Assembly: GCA_947481635.1 (NCBI GenBank)
Contig: CANKHJ010000005.1
Coordinates: forward strand, 1 to 62,011
Length of the DNA stretch: 62,011 nt
From: Bradyrhizobiaceae bacterium
GTDB lineage: Bacteria > Pseudomonadota > Alphaproteobacteria > Rhizobiales > Xanthobacteraceae
Reading direction: 5' to 3'
A model generated the notes under the pieces. That model was not told where the DNA came from and ran no database searches. It saw only the letters and a list, made by a program, of their open reading frames with translations. Position 1 is the first letter of the stretch. The number at the start of each line of letters is the position of its first letter. Shown piece after piece: positions 18,800-27,650 of this stretch. A program made the position numbers and the translations under genes.

Positions 18800-19222
18800 A
18801 TGATTCGCATCACCAATTCCGTCTCGATCGGTGAGGACGAACTCCACGAGGAGTTCATCCGTTCATCAGGACCGGGCGGGCAGAACGTCAACAAGCTCTC
18901 GACCGCCGTGCAATTGCGCTTCGACCTGCGTGGCTCGCCGTCGATCCCCTATGGCATGCGCGAGCGCGCCGAGGCGCTGGCGGGCTCGCGGCTGACCAAG
19001 GACGGCGTGCTGATCATCACGGCGCAGCGCCATCGGACTCAGGAGCGCAACCGAGCCGACGCGCTGGAGCGGCTGGTCGAATTGCTGCAGGAGGCAGCGG
19101 TGCCGCCCAAGCCGCGCCGCAAGACCCGGCCGACCAAGGCCTCGAAGGAACGCCGCCTTGAAGGCAAGAAACGGCGTGGCGATATCAAGGGGCTGCGCCG
19201 GACCAAACCTGGCGGCGACTGA
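18800..19222 (+). CDS. arfB: Alternative ribosome-rescue factor / peptidyl-tRNA hydrolase
   Basis: Releases peptides from ribosomes stalled on non-stop mRNA. The 140-residue protein has the release-factor GGQ motif at 26-28 (SSGPGGQNVNKLSTAVQLRF) and a long basic C-terminal tail (about 100-140, rich in Lys/Arg) that enters the empty mRNA channel. Both elements are diagnostic of ArfB (YaeJ). mutL starts 31 bp downstream on the same strand. Confidence 0.94.
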   Translation: MIRITNSVSIGEDELHEEFIRSSGPGGQNVNKLSTAVQLRFDLRGSPSIPYGMRERAEALAGSRLTKDGVLIITAQRHRTQERNRADALERLVELLQEAAVPPKPRRKTRPTKASKERRLEGKKRRGDIKGLRRTKPGGD

Positions 19223-19253
19223 TACAATCGAGCGATTCTGGAACCCCACCAAC

Positions 19254-21065
19254 ATGCCCGTCCGCCAGCTCAGCGAAGCCGTCGTCAACCGCATCGCCGC
19301 GGGCGAGGTGATTGAGCGCCCGGCCAGCGTGGTGAAGGAACTGGCCGAGAATGCGATCGATGCCGGCGCGACGCGCGTCGAGATCGCGATCGACGGCGGC
19401 GGCCGCCGGCTGATCCGGGTCTCGGACGACGGCTTCGGCATGACGCATGCCGACCTCGACCTCGCGGTCGAGCGGCACGCGACCTCCAAGCTCGCCGAGG
19501 ACGACCTGCTCGACATCCGCACGCTGGGGTTTCGCGGCGAGGCACTGCCGTCGATCGGTTCGGTGGCGCGGCTCTCGATCACGACGCGCCATGCCGGCGA
19601 GCCGCATGCCTGGGCGCTGTCGGTCGATGCCGGCGAACGCAGCGAGATCAAGCCGGCGGCGCTGGCGGCGGGCACGCGCGTCGAAGTGCGCGACCTGTTC
19701 TTCGCGACACCGGCGCGGCTGAAATTCCTCAAGAGCGATCGCGCCGAAAGCGAAGCGATCCGCGACGTGGTGCGCCGCCTTGCAATGAGCCGGCCGGAGG
19801 TCGCCTTTACCTTCCTGGAGGAAGGCCGCAGCCCGGTCACCTGGGCCGCGGCGCTGCCGGGCGCGCATGGACAGCTGGCGCGGCTCGCCGACATCCTCGG
19901 CGCCGACTTCCGCGAAAACGCGGTCGAGTTCGACCAGGGCCGCGAGGGATTGCGCATTCAGGGCTTCGCCGCGCTGCCGACGCTGACGCGCGCCAATTCG
20001 CTCGGACAATATCTGTTCGTCAACGGCCGGCCGGTGCGCGACAAGCTACTGATCGGCGCGGTGCGCGGCGCCTATGCCGATTACCTGCCGCGCGACCGCT
20101 ATCCGCTGCTGGCGGTGTTCATCACGCTCGATCCGCACGAGGTGGACGTGAACGTGCATCCGGCCAAGGCCGAAGTGCGGTTCCGCGATCCGGGCCTGGT
20201 GCGCAGCCTGCTGGTGCGCTCATTGCAGGAAGCGTTGATGCGCGACGGCCAGCGCGCCGCCAGCACCGGCGGCAGCGCCACCATCGCCGCGTTCCGGCCG
20301 GCGCTTCAGCCGCGGCGCGGCTGGGACTGGCGCCGCTCGACTGCCCGCCCCGATCCGCGTGGCATGCCGCTGGCGACGCGCGGCAATACCGCGTTTGGAT
20401 TCGCCGAAGTGGCGCAGGCCGCGTTCGACGTCGGAGCACCATCGGCGAACGTCACGCTCCACGAGCCCGCCAGCGCAACGCTCGACCAGCCGCTCGGCGC
20501 AGCGCGCGCGCAGGTGCATGAGAATTACATCGTGGCGCAGACCCGCGACGGGCTGGTGATCGTCGACCAGCACGCGGCGCATGAGCGCATCGTCTATGAG
20601 CGGCTCAAGGCCGCGCTCGACAAGACCGGCGTCGCGCGCCAGATCCTGCTGATCCCCGAGATCGTCGAACTCGACGAGGCCGATGCCGAGCGGCTCGCCG
20701 CGCGCGCCGGCGAATTGCTGCGCTTCGGCCTGGCGATCGAAGCCTTCGGCGCCGGCGCGATCGCGGTGCGCGAGACGCCATCGCTGCTCGGCGAGGTTGA
20801 TGCGCGCGCGCTGCTCACCGATCTCGCGCAGCACATGGCCGAATGGGACGAGGCGCTACCGCTGGAGCGGCGGCTGCTGCATGTGTCCGCGACGATGGCC
20901 TGTCACGGCTCGGTGCGCTCCGGCCGCCGACTCAAGGCCGAGGAGATGAACGCGCTGCTGCGCGAGATGGAAGTCACGCCGAATTCCGGCCAGTGCAACC
21001 ACGGGCGGCCGACGTATGTTGAATTGAAGCTGACGGATATCGAGCGGTTGTTCGGACGGACGTAA
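19254..21065 (+). CDS. mutL: DNA mismatch repair protein MutL
   Basis: Couples mismatch recognition by MutS to strand removal. The 603-residue protein has the N-terminal GHKL ATPase blocks (ELAENAIDAGA, RVSDDGFGM, LGFRGEALPSIGS) starting at MPVRQLSEAVVNRIAAGEV. The C-terminal domain has DQHAAHERIVYE, matching the DQHA(x)2E(x)4E endonuclease motif, plus ACHGSVRSG and CNHGRPT. It is therefore a nicking MutL, as expected in bacteria without MutH. Between the domains lies a short disordered Arg/Pro-rich linker. Confidence 0.96.
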   Translation: MPVRQLSEAVVNRIAAGEVIERPASVVKELAENAIDAGATRVEIAIDGGGRRLIRVSDDGFGMTHADLDLAVERHATSKLAEDDLLDIRTLGFRGEALPSIGSVARLSITTRHAGEPHAWALSVDAGERSEIKPAALAAGTRVEVRDLFFATPARLKFLKSDRAESEAIRDVVRRLAMSRPEVAFTFLEEGRSPVTWAAALPGAHGQLARLADILGADFRENAVEFDQGREGLRIQGFAALPTLTRANSLGQYLFVNGRPVRDKLLIGAVRGAYADYLPRDRYPLLAVFITLDPHEVDVNVHPAKAEVRFRDPGLVRSLLVRSLQEALMRDGQRAASTGGSATIAAFRPALQPRRGWDWRRSTARPDPRGMPLATRGNTAFGFAEVAQAAFDVGAPSANVTLHEPASATLDQPLGAARAQVHENYIVAQTRDGLVIVDQHAAHERIVYERLKAALDKTGVARQILLIPEIVELDEADAERLAARAGELLRFGLAIEAFGAGAIAVRETPSLLGEVDARALLTDLAQHMAEWDEALPLERRLLHVSATMACHGSVRSGRRLKAEEMNALLREMEVTPNSGQCNHGRPTYVELKLTDIERLFGRT

Positions 21066-21083
21066 CTGCGTGCCTCCGCGATT

Positions 21084-21641
21084 TCAGGCGGCGCTCAGCT
21101 TCAAAAACGTAAATTCAGTATCGTCATACGCACGCCGCTCGATCTCCTCGAACCCATTCGGCGTCTTGAACGCGCCGGTAGTTTCCTCGACCACTATCAA
21201 CGTATCCGGCCTCAGCCAGCCGCCATCGCGCGCCGATGTCAGAGCCTGCTCAGCCAGTCCCTTGCCATAAGGCGGATCGAGGAACACCAGCGAGAACGGT
21301 TCGAGCGGCGCCACCGGGCCGAGCTTCACGGCGTCGCGGCGGAAGATGCGCGTGACGCCGCCCAATCCCAGCGTTTCGACATTGTCGCGCAGCAACGCGC
21401 GCGCTTCGGCGCCGTCATCGACGAACAGCGTGAAGGCCGCGCCGCGCGAGATCGCTTCGATGCCGAGTGCGCCGGTGCCGGCGAAGAGATCGAGCACGCG
21501 CGCATCGGCGACCGGATCGCCATAGCCATGGATCAGGATATTGAACAGCGATTCGCGCAGCCGGTCGGCGGTCGGTCGGATCGCCTGCGACTTCGGTGCG
21601 GCGAGCGCGCGACCGCGCAGACGTCCGCCGACCACGCGCAT
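21084..21641 (-). CDS. rsmD: 16S rRNA (guanine-966-N2)-methyltransferase
   Basis: Methylates G966 of 16S rRNA. In 185 residues it shows the SAM-binding block VLDLFAGTGALGIEAISRGA and the catalytic LVFLDPPYGKGL (DPPY motif for N2-methylation of guanine). The start MRVVGGRLRGRALAAP is the usual one. Its ATG overlaps the stop of the upstream pseudouridine synthase (TGATG), indicating a two-gene rRNA-modification operon. It ends 18 bp from the convergent mutL stop. Confidence 0.95.
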   Translation of the reverse strand: MRVVGGRLRGRALAAPKSQAIRPTADRLRESLFNILIHGYGDPVADARVLDLFAGTGALGIEAISRGAAFTLFVDDGAEARALLRDNVETLGLGGVTRIFRRDAVKLGPVAPLEPFSLVFLDPPYGKGLAEQALTSARDGGWLRPDTLIVVEETTGAFKTPNGFEEIERRAYDDTEFTFLKLSAA

Positions 21642-22969
21642 CAGCTATCCCGCTTGCCGTGATAGGGCCGCTTGCCCTTGCGCTCACGCCGCGCCGCTGC
21701 CGGCGCACCGATTCGCTCGACCGAGACGCGGCGCTGCTTGCGGTCGACAACGACGCCGTGCTTCGGCCGCTTGCCCGCCTTGCCGCCCTTGGACCGCTCG
21801 TCGCCGGAGGGCTTGGCGCGCATCACATGCTGCTTCGGACGAAACGCCTCCTTGCGCGGCGCATCGCCGTCGGGGCGCGTGTCGCGGCCGCCGGCCTTGC
21901 CGGGATCCTCCGTGCGATTGCGTTCGAAACGACTGCGTTCCCCTGCCGCGCGCGCGTGTGGCTTGCGGCCTTCATCGACTCGCGGCGGGGCGGGGTCACG
22001 TGATTCAGCTCGTCGCGGCGGACGCGTGGGCTCACGAAACTCGTCGCGCCGTGGCGGACGCGCGCCACTGGGCCGGGCATCTGACCTGCGCGCATCGCCC
22101 TCGCGGGACGGGCGCGCCTCAAAATCGCGTGGCGGCGGCGCCGGCTTCGGCACCTCGCGTTCGGTGATCGGCCCGGAGAAATCCGCATCCGAGCGCGCGA
22201 CCACCTTGTCGCCAAGCTGCTCGCGCAGCACGCGGGTTGGAATCTCCTCGACTCCGCCGTCTTTCAATTCGCCGAGTTGGAACGGACCAAACGACACCCG
22301 GATCAGGCGGTTCACCGATAGCCCGAGATGCTCGATGACGTTGCGCACCTCGCGATTCTTGCCCTCGCGGATCGCGAAAGTGAGCCACGAATTGGCGCCC
22401 TGCTCGCGGTCCACGCTGGCGTCGATCTCGCCATAGCGGATGCCGTTGACCGTGACGCCGTTGCGCAGCCCATTGAGCTGCTCCTGGGTCACGCGCCCAT
22501 GCGCGCGCACGCGATAGCGCCGCAGCCAGCCGGTCTCAGGCAATTCGAGCACCCGGGCGAGACCGCCATCATTGGTCAGCAGCAGCAGGCCTTCGGTATT
22601 CAGGTCGAGCCGGCCGACGCTGATCAACCGCGGCAGGTTCTTCGGCAGCGCCTCGAAAATGGTCGGGCGGCGTTCCGGATCGGCATGCGTGGTCACCAGG
22701 CCGCGCGGCTTGTTGTAGAGGAACAGCCGGGTCCGCTCGCGCGCCGGTAATGGCTTGCCGTCCACCGTGATCTTGTCGGTCGGGCCGACATCGAGTGCCG
22801 GCGAGGTGATTTTCGCCCCATTTACCGTCACCCGCCCGGTCTCGATCAGGGTTTCGGCCTCGCGCCGCGACGCGACGCCGGCGCGGGCCATCACCTTGGC
22901 GATACGGTCACCCGCCTTTGGGGCGCCGGGCTTGCCGGACATATCGGGCTTGTCGCTTTTTTTGGCCAT
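21641..22969 (-). CDS. RluB/RsuA-type rRNA pseudouridine synthase with long basic tail
   Basis: Isomerises a uridine in rRNA (probably 23S, RluB-like). The 442-residue protein has an N-terminal S4 RNA-binding domain (about 20-65) and a pseudouridine synthase core with catalytic Asp122 in GRLDLNTEGLLLLTNDG. Residues from about 258 to 442 form an extra low-complexity tail of Arg, Pro, Asp and Lys, ending GKRPYHGKRDS; E. coli RluB is much shorter. The tail is likely disordered and RNA-binding, a pattern common in rhizobial members. Coupled to rsmD. Confidence 0.92.
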   Translation of the reverse strand: MAKKSDKPDMSGKPGAPKAGDRIAKVMARAGVASRREAETLIETGRVTVNGAKITSPALDVGPTDKITVDGKPLPARERTRLFLYNKPRGLVTTHADPERRPTIFEALPKNLPRLISVGRLDLNTEGLLLLTNDGGLARVLELPETGWLRRYRVRAHGRVTQEQLNGLRNGVTVNGIRYGEIDASVDREQGANSWLTFAIREGKNREVRNVIEHLGLSVNRLIRVSFGPFQLGELKDGGVEEIPTRVLREQLGDKVVARSDADFSGPITEREVPKPAPPPRDFEARPSREGDARRSDARPSGARPPRRDEFREPTRPPRRAESRDPAPPRVDEGRKPHARAAGERSRFERNRTEDPGKAGGRDTRPDGDAPRKEAFRPKQHVMRAKPSGDERSKGGKAGKRPKHGVVVDRKQRRVSVERIGAPAAARRERKGKRPYHGKRDS

Positions 22970-23025
22970 GGCCGCTTATAAGGCGGTGGAGCCCCGGGAC
23001 AAGCCCGGGTCGTGCCGGAGCCTGC

Positions 23026-23466
23026 ATGCCCTCCTTCATGGATCTCGCATTCGAGGACGCCCGCGCCGCCGAAGCGGCCGGCGAAGTGCCGGTCGGCTGC
23101 GTGATCCTGCGCGGCGGTGCGGTGATCGCGCGTGCCGGAAACCGCACCCTGCGCGACCGCGACCCGACCGCGCATGCCGAATTGCTCGCGATCCGGTCCG
23201 CGACGGCGGCGATCGACTCCGAGCGGCTGACCGACTGCGATCTCTACGTCACGCTGGAGCCCTGCACGATGTGCGCGGCGGCGATCTCCTTCGCGCGCAT
23301 CCGGCGGGTCTATTTCGGCGCGCTCGATCCGAAGGGCGGCGCGGTCGAGAGCGGGGTGCGTTTCTTCTCGTCGCCGACCTGCCATCACCGGCCCGAGGTC
23401 TATGGCGGGATCAACGAGACCGAGGCGGCGGCCTTATTACGGAATTTTTTCGCCGCTCGCCGCTAG
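23026..23466 (+). CDS. tadA: tRNA adenosine-34 deaminase
   Basis: Makes inosine at the wobble position of tRNA-Arg(ACG). The 146-residue protein contains the zinc deaminase motifs HAE (50-52, in PTAHAELLAIRSA) and PCxxC (80-83, in LEPCTMCAAAI). I use ATG 23026 (MPSFMDLAFEDA); the second Met four codons on is possible. It is divergent from the rRNA pseudouridine synthase with only 56 bp between starts, so promoters must overlap. Confidence 0.95.
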   Translation: MPSFMDLAFEDARAAEAAGEVPVGCVILRGGAVIARAGNRTLRDRDPTAHAELLAIRSATAAIDSERLTDCDLYVTLEPCTMCAAAISFARIRRVYFGALDPKGGAVESGVRFFSSPTCHHRPEVYGGINETEAAALLRNFFAARR

Positions 23467-23473
23467 AGCGCGA

Positions 23474-24553
23474 TCACGCACCGGCATTGCGCGCGAAGCG
23501 CCACGCGGTCTCGGCGAGCGGGCGCACCCGTTCGGCCTGCGCGGCGGCATGCTCGCTGGTGGCGGTGCCATCGCGCACCCGGCCAGCGATGCCTTGCATG
23601 ATCGCGGCCAGCCGGAAGAAATTATAAGCGAGATAGACATCGAGAGTGGGACGCGGATCGAGCCCGGTGCGCGCGACATAGTCGGCGACATAAACCGCGC
23701 GCTGCGGCAGGCCAAGCGCGGCGAGGTCGCTGCCGACCAGCGTGCCGAAGGCCGCGGTGTCGGAAGGCGGCATGTCCCATTGCATCAGGTGATAGGCGAA
23801 GTCGGCCAGCGGATCGCCGAGCGTCGACAATTCCCAGTCGAGCACCGCGATCACGCGCGGCGCATCGGAAGCGAAGATGAGATTGTCGACGCGGAAATCG
23901 CCATGCACCAGCCGCACCGGCGCGGGCGGCGGCAGATGCGCCGGCAGCCATTCCATCAGCCGCTCCATGTCGTCGATGCGCCCGGTTTCCGAGGTGCGGT
24001 ATTGCTTCGACCAGCGGTCGACCTGGCGCGCGACGTAATTTTCGCCGCGGCCGTAGTCACCGAGACCAATCACGGCGGGATCGAAGGTATGCATCCGCGC
24101 CAGCGTTGCATTCATCGCATCGTAGAATCCGGCACGCGCGTCGCGCGCAAAGCCCGGCAGGCTCGGCTCCCACAGCACGCGGCCATCGACATGCGCCATC
24201 AGGTAGAACGGCGTGCCTACGATACTGTCATCGGCACACATCAGCAGTGGCGCCGCGACCGGAAAGCCTTGCGCCTGCAGTGCCGAGATCACGCGAAACT
24301 CGCGGTCCACCGCATGCGCCGACGGCAACAGCTTGCCGGGTGGCTTGCGCCGGAGCACGAAGCGGCGCGCCGGCGTCTCGAGCAAATAGGTGGGATTCGA
24401 TTGCCCGCCCTTGAATTGACGGACGGTGAGCGGACCGGCAAAGCCCGGAAGATTGGCGGCGAGATATTGCGATAGCTGTTCGGCATCGAACGCCAGCGCG
24501 GGCGCGACCTCGCGCGTGCCGGAGAAGGTGGTTTGTCGGTCGATGCCGGTCAT
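23474..24553 (-). CDS. APH-fold phosphotransferase family protein (ACAD10-like)
   Basis: A 359-residue kinase-like protein of the aminoglycoside phosphotransferase fold. The catalytic loop [12 protein letters not shown] and metal loop [20 protein letters not shown] are intact. This subgroup resembles the kinase-like part of eukaryotic ACAD10/11, which phosphorylates 4-hydroxy-acyl-CoA; bacterial relatives often sit with acyl-CoA dehydrogenases. Here it is instead coupled to purD by an ATGA overlap. The substrate is unknown and an antibiotic-resistance role is not supported. Confidence 0.8.
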   Translation of the reverse strand: MTGIDRQTTFSGTREVAPALAFDAEQLSQYLAANLPGFAGPLTVRQFKGGQSNPTYLLETPARRFVLRRKPPGKLLPSAHAVDREFRVISALQAQGFPVAAPLLMCADDSIVGTPFYLMAHVDGRVLWEPSLPGFARDARAGFYDAMNATLARMHTFDPAVIGLGDYGRGENYVARQVDRWSKQYRTSETGRIDDMERLMEWLPAHLPPPAPVRLVHGDFRVDNLIFASDAPRVIAVLDWELSTLGDPLADFAYHLMQWDMPPSDTAAFGTLVGSDLAALGLPQRAVYVADYVARTGLDPRPTLDVYLAYNFFRLAAIMQGIAGRVRDGTATSEHAAAQAERVRPLAETAWRFARNAGA

Positions 24554-25824
24554 CGCTCCCGTTCTACCGCACGCCGGCCGATATCGCGACGGCAGAAGCC
24601 ATCCGGCCAGCGCACCCGCTCGACCGCCGCGTAGGCGCGCGCCTGCGCAGCGCCGACCGATGGTCCGCTCGCGGTGACGTTGAGCACGCGTCCGCCATTG
24701 GCGAGGATGCGCCCGCCCTCTTCGCGCGTGCCTGCATGGAAAATCTCCACGCCCTCGACCGACGCGGCGGCGTCGAGGCCATCGATCATACTCCCCTTCG
24801 CATAAGCACCGGGATAGCCCTTCGCCGCCATCACGACGGTGAGCGCGGCATCGCGCGCCCAGCGGACGTCGAAGTTGCCCAATTCGCCGTCACGCGAGGC
24901 GAGCAGCGCCGGCACCAGGTCCGACGTCAGCCGGAGCATCAGCACCTGGGTTTCCGGATCGCCGAAGCGGACATTATATTCGATCAGCTTCGGGCCATCC
25001 CGCGTGATCATCAGGCCCGCGAACAATACGCCCTTGAACGGCGCGCCCATCGCACGCATCGCGGCGAGCGTTGGCCGCACGATCTCCTCCATGACGCGGC
25101 GGTCGATCTCCGGCGTCACCACCGGCGCCGGCGAATAGGCGCCCATGCCACCGGTATTCGGACCTTTATCGTCATCGAAAACGCGCTTGTGATCCTGCGC
25201 CGAGCCGAAGGCGAGTGCGTGCTCGCCGTCGCACAACGCGAAGGACGAAGCCTCTTCGCCTTCGAGGAATTCCTCGATCACCACCTCGGCGCCCGCCGCG
25301 CCGAGGTCGCCCGAGAACATCATCTCGATCGCGGCCTCGCCTTCCTCCACCGTCATCGCAACCACCACGCCCTTGCCGGCCGCAAGGCCGTCGGCTTTCA
25401 CAACGATCGGCGCGCCCTGCGCGCGCAGATAGGCCAAAGCCGGCGCCTCGGCGGTGAAGCGCTGATAGGCCGCGGTTGGAATAGAGTTGGCGCGGCACAG
25501 ATCCTTGGTGAAACCCTTCGAGCCTTCGAGTTGCGCCGCGATCCGGTTCGGCCCGAACGCCTTGATCCCGGCGGCCTCGAGATCGTCGACGATGCCGGCG
25601 CAGAGCGGCCCTTCCGGACCGACCACGACAAAATCGATCTTTTGCGTGCGGCAGAAATCGATCACCGCCGTATGGTCGGCGATATCGAGCGCCACGCATT
25701 GCGCCTCGCGCGCGATGCCGGCGTTACCGGGCGCACAGAACAGCTTGGTGACCAGCGGGCTCGCGGCGATCTTCCAGGCCAGCGCGTGCTCGCGGCCGCC
25801 GGAACCGAGGATGAGGATGTTCAT
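24550..25824 (-). CDS. purD: Phosphoribosylamine-glycine ligase
   Basis: Second step of purine synthesis: joins glycine to phosphoribosylamine using ATP. The 424-residue protein starts [18 protein letters not shown], the canonical N-terminus. ATP-grasp features follow: [18 protein letters not shown], the [17 protein letters not shown] block and [10 protein letters not shown]. The last codons overlap the start of the APH-fold gene. The start is 121 bp from the divergent xseA start. Confidence 0.96.
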   Translation of the reverse strand: MNILILGSGGREHALAWKIAASPLVTKLFCAPGNAGIAREAQCVALDIADHTAVIDFCRTQKIDFVVVGPEGPLCAGIVDDLEAAGIKAFGPNRIAAQLEGSKGFTKDLCRANSIPTAAYQRFTAEAPALAYLRAQGAPIVVKADGLAAGKGVVVAMTVEEGEAAIEMMFSGDLGAAGAEVVIEEFLEGEEASSFALCDGEHALAFGSAQDHKRVFDDDKGPNTGGMGAYSPAPVVTPEIDRRVMEEIVRPTLAAMRAMGAPFKGVLFAGLMITRDGPKLIEYNVRFGDPETQVLMLRLTSDLVPALLASRDGELGNFDVRWARDAALTVVMAAKGYPGAYAKGSMIDGLDAAASVEGVEIFHAGTREEGGRILANGGRVLNVTASGPSVGAAQARAYAAVERVRWPDGFCRRDIGRRAVERER

Positions 25825-25945
25825 GGCGCGTGACTAGCGCGATTCCCGTGCCGGAACCATGGACAAGCGGGTTGTCCCCGCTTGCCAAAACTACTCCCTG
25901 GGCGCACGAAAACGTCAATATCTATCGCTTCATCCGAATCGCCGC

Positions 25946-27472
25946 ATGACCGATACCGCAATCGACACCCGCGCCAATCTTGCCGAGCTCACCGTCTCCG
26001 AGCTTTCGGCGTCGCTCAAGCGCGCCATCGAGGACGGGTTCGGCTATGTCCGGGTGCGTGGCGAAATCGGCAACGTCAAATATCATTCCAGCGGCCACAT
26101 CTATCTCGACCTGAAGGACGACAAGGCGACGCTGGCCGGCATCATCTGGCGCACCGCCGCGCCGCGCATCAAGGTCAAGCTGGAAGCCGGGCTGGAAGTC
26201 GTCGTCACCGGCCGCATCACCACCTATCCGGGCCAGTCGAAATATCAGATCGTGATCGAGACCCTGGCGCCGGCCGGGCTCGGCGCGCTGATGGCGCTGG
26301 TCGAGGAGCGCAAGAAGAAACTCACCGCTGAAGGCCTGTTCGATCCGGCGCGCAAGCAATTGCTGCCATTCCTGCCGAACGTGATCGGGGTGATTACCTC
26401 GCCGACCGGCGCGGTGATCCGCGACATTCTGCACCGGCTGCAGGACCGCTTCCCGCGCCACGTGCTGGTGTGGCCGGTGAAAGTGCAGGGCGAAGGCTCG
26501 GCCGAACAAGTGACCGCCGCGATTAACGGCTTCAACGCCTTGCCAGAAGGCGGCAAGATCCCGCGTCCGGATTTGATCATCGTCGCACGCGGCGGCGGCT
26601 CGCTGGAGGATCTCTGGTCATTCAACGAGGAAAACGTCGTACGCGCCGCGGCCGGCAGCATGATCCCGCTGATCTCCGCCATCGGCCACGAGACCGACAT
26701 CACGCTGATCGATTTCGCATCCGACAAGCGCGCGCCGACGCCGACTGCCGCCGCTGAAATGGCGGTGCCGGTACGCGCCGAGTTGATCGCCGAAATCGAT
26801 TCGCTGGCGCGGCGCGCCTTGTCCTGCTGGCTGCGCGGCATCGAGAACCGCCGCACTGAATTGCGCGCGGCTTCTCGTGCACTGCCGACGGCGGAAAATC
26901 TGCTCGCGATTCCGCGCCAGCGGCTCGACGGCCTGGCGGATCGCCTGCCGCTGGCGTTGCGCGCCAATGCGCAGGTGCATCACACGGTCTATTCCCGCAT
27001 CGCCGCGCGGCTGACGCCGCGCATGGTCGGCGTGCTGGTCGAGCGCCGGCGCGACCGTTACGAGGCCGCGGCCGGACGGCTCAGCGCCAGCGTGCGCGCC
27101 AATGCCGAAGCGCATCGCGCGCGCCTCAGCCGTCATCGCGAGCGCGTCAATGGTTTCGCCGAACGCTCGCGGCGCGCCATCGGGCTGCTGCTCGACAATC
27201 GCGATCTTCGCGTGGCGCGCAGCGCGCAATTGCTCTCCGCGCTATCTTACCAGGGCGTGCTGGCGCGCGGCTTCGCGCTGATCCGCGATCCAGATGGCAA
27301 GCCGCTGAAGTCGGTCGCGGAGATGCGGCCGGGATTGCCGATCGATATCGAATTGCATGACGGCCGCGCGCAAGCGGTGGTTGGCGGCGCAACCTTGAAA
27401 GCCGCGCCAGAGCCGCGGCGGCGCAGGCGCGGCAGCAGCGATCCTGGCCAAGGCAGCCTGTTCGGGACGTAA
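25946..27472 (+). CDS. xseA: Exodeoxyribonuclease VII large subunit
   Basis: Catalytic subunit of the single-strand-specific exonuclease VII. The 508-residue protein has an N-terminal OB-fold ([39 protein letters not shown]) and a catalytic domain with [35 protein letters not shown] and [17 protein letters not shown] long helical region and a basic C-terminal tail follow. The small subunit gene xseB is not in the window. ATG 25946 is chosen because conserved sequence begins right after it. Confidence 0.95.
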   Translation: MTDTAIDTRANLAELTVSELSASLKRAIEDGFGYVRVRGEIGNVKYHSSGHIYLDLKDDKATLAGIIWRTAAPRIKVKLEAGLEVVVTGRITTYPGQSKYQIVIETLAPAGLGALMALVEERKKKLTAEGLFDPARKQLLPFLPNVIGVITSPTGAVIRDILHRLQDRFPRHVLVWPVKVQGEGSAEQVTAAINGFNALPEGGKIPRPDLIIVARGGGSLEDLWSFNEENVVRAAAGSMIPLISAIGHETDITLIDFASDKRAPTPTAAAEMAVPVRAELIAEIDSLARRALSCWLRGIENRRTELRAASRALPTAENLLAIPRQRLDGLADRLPLALRANAQVHHTVYSRIAARLTPRMVGVLVERRRDRYEAAAGRLSASVRANAEAHRARLSRHRERVNGFAERSRRAIGLLLDNRDLRVARSAQLLSALSYQGVLARGFALIRDPDGKPLKSVAEMRPGLPIDIELHDGRAQAVVGGATLKAAPEPRRRRRGSSDPGQGSLFGT

Positions 27473-27650
27473 GCTAACCGTATCAGCGCACGGACGTTGC
27501 GCTGCGCGAGTTCCAATCCACAATTTCCGCACGCAGCGCGCGACGGCGCTGTTGCGGTTAATCAACGGCCGCTCCTAACTCTTTTCGTGAGAGTCGCGTT
27601 CTCATTCAATCATGCGTTGTGGAAGCGTCACCTTCCGCATGGAACCAAAC

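Noticed and set aside
23474..24553. Aminoglycoside-resistance kinase
   Set aside because: The fold is shared, but overall sequence is of the ACAD10-like group and the context is housekeeping.
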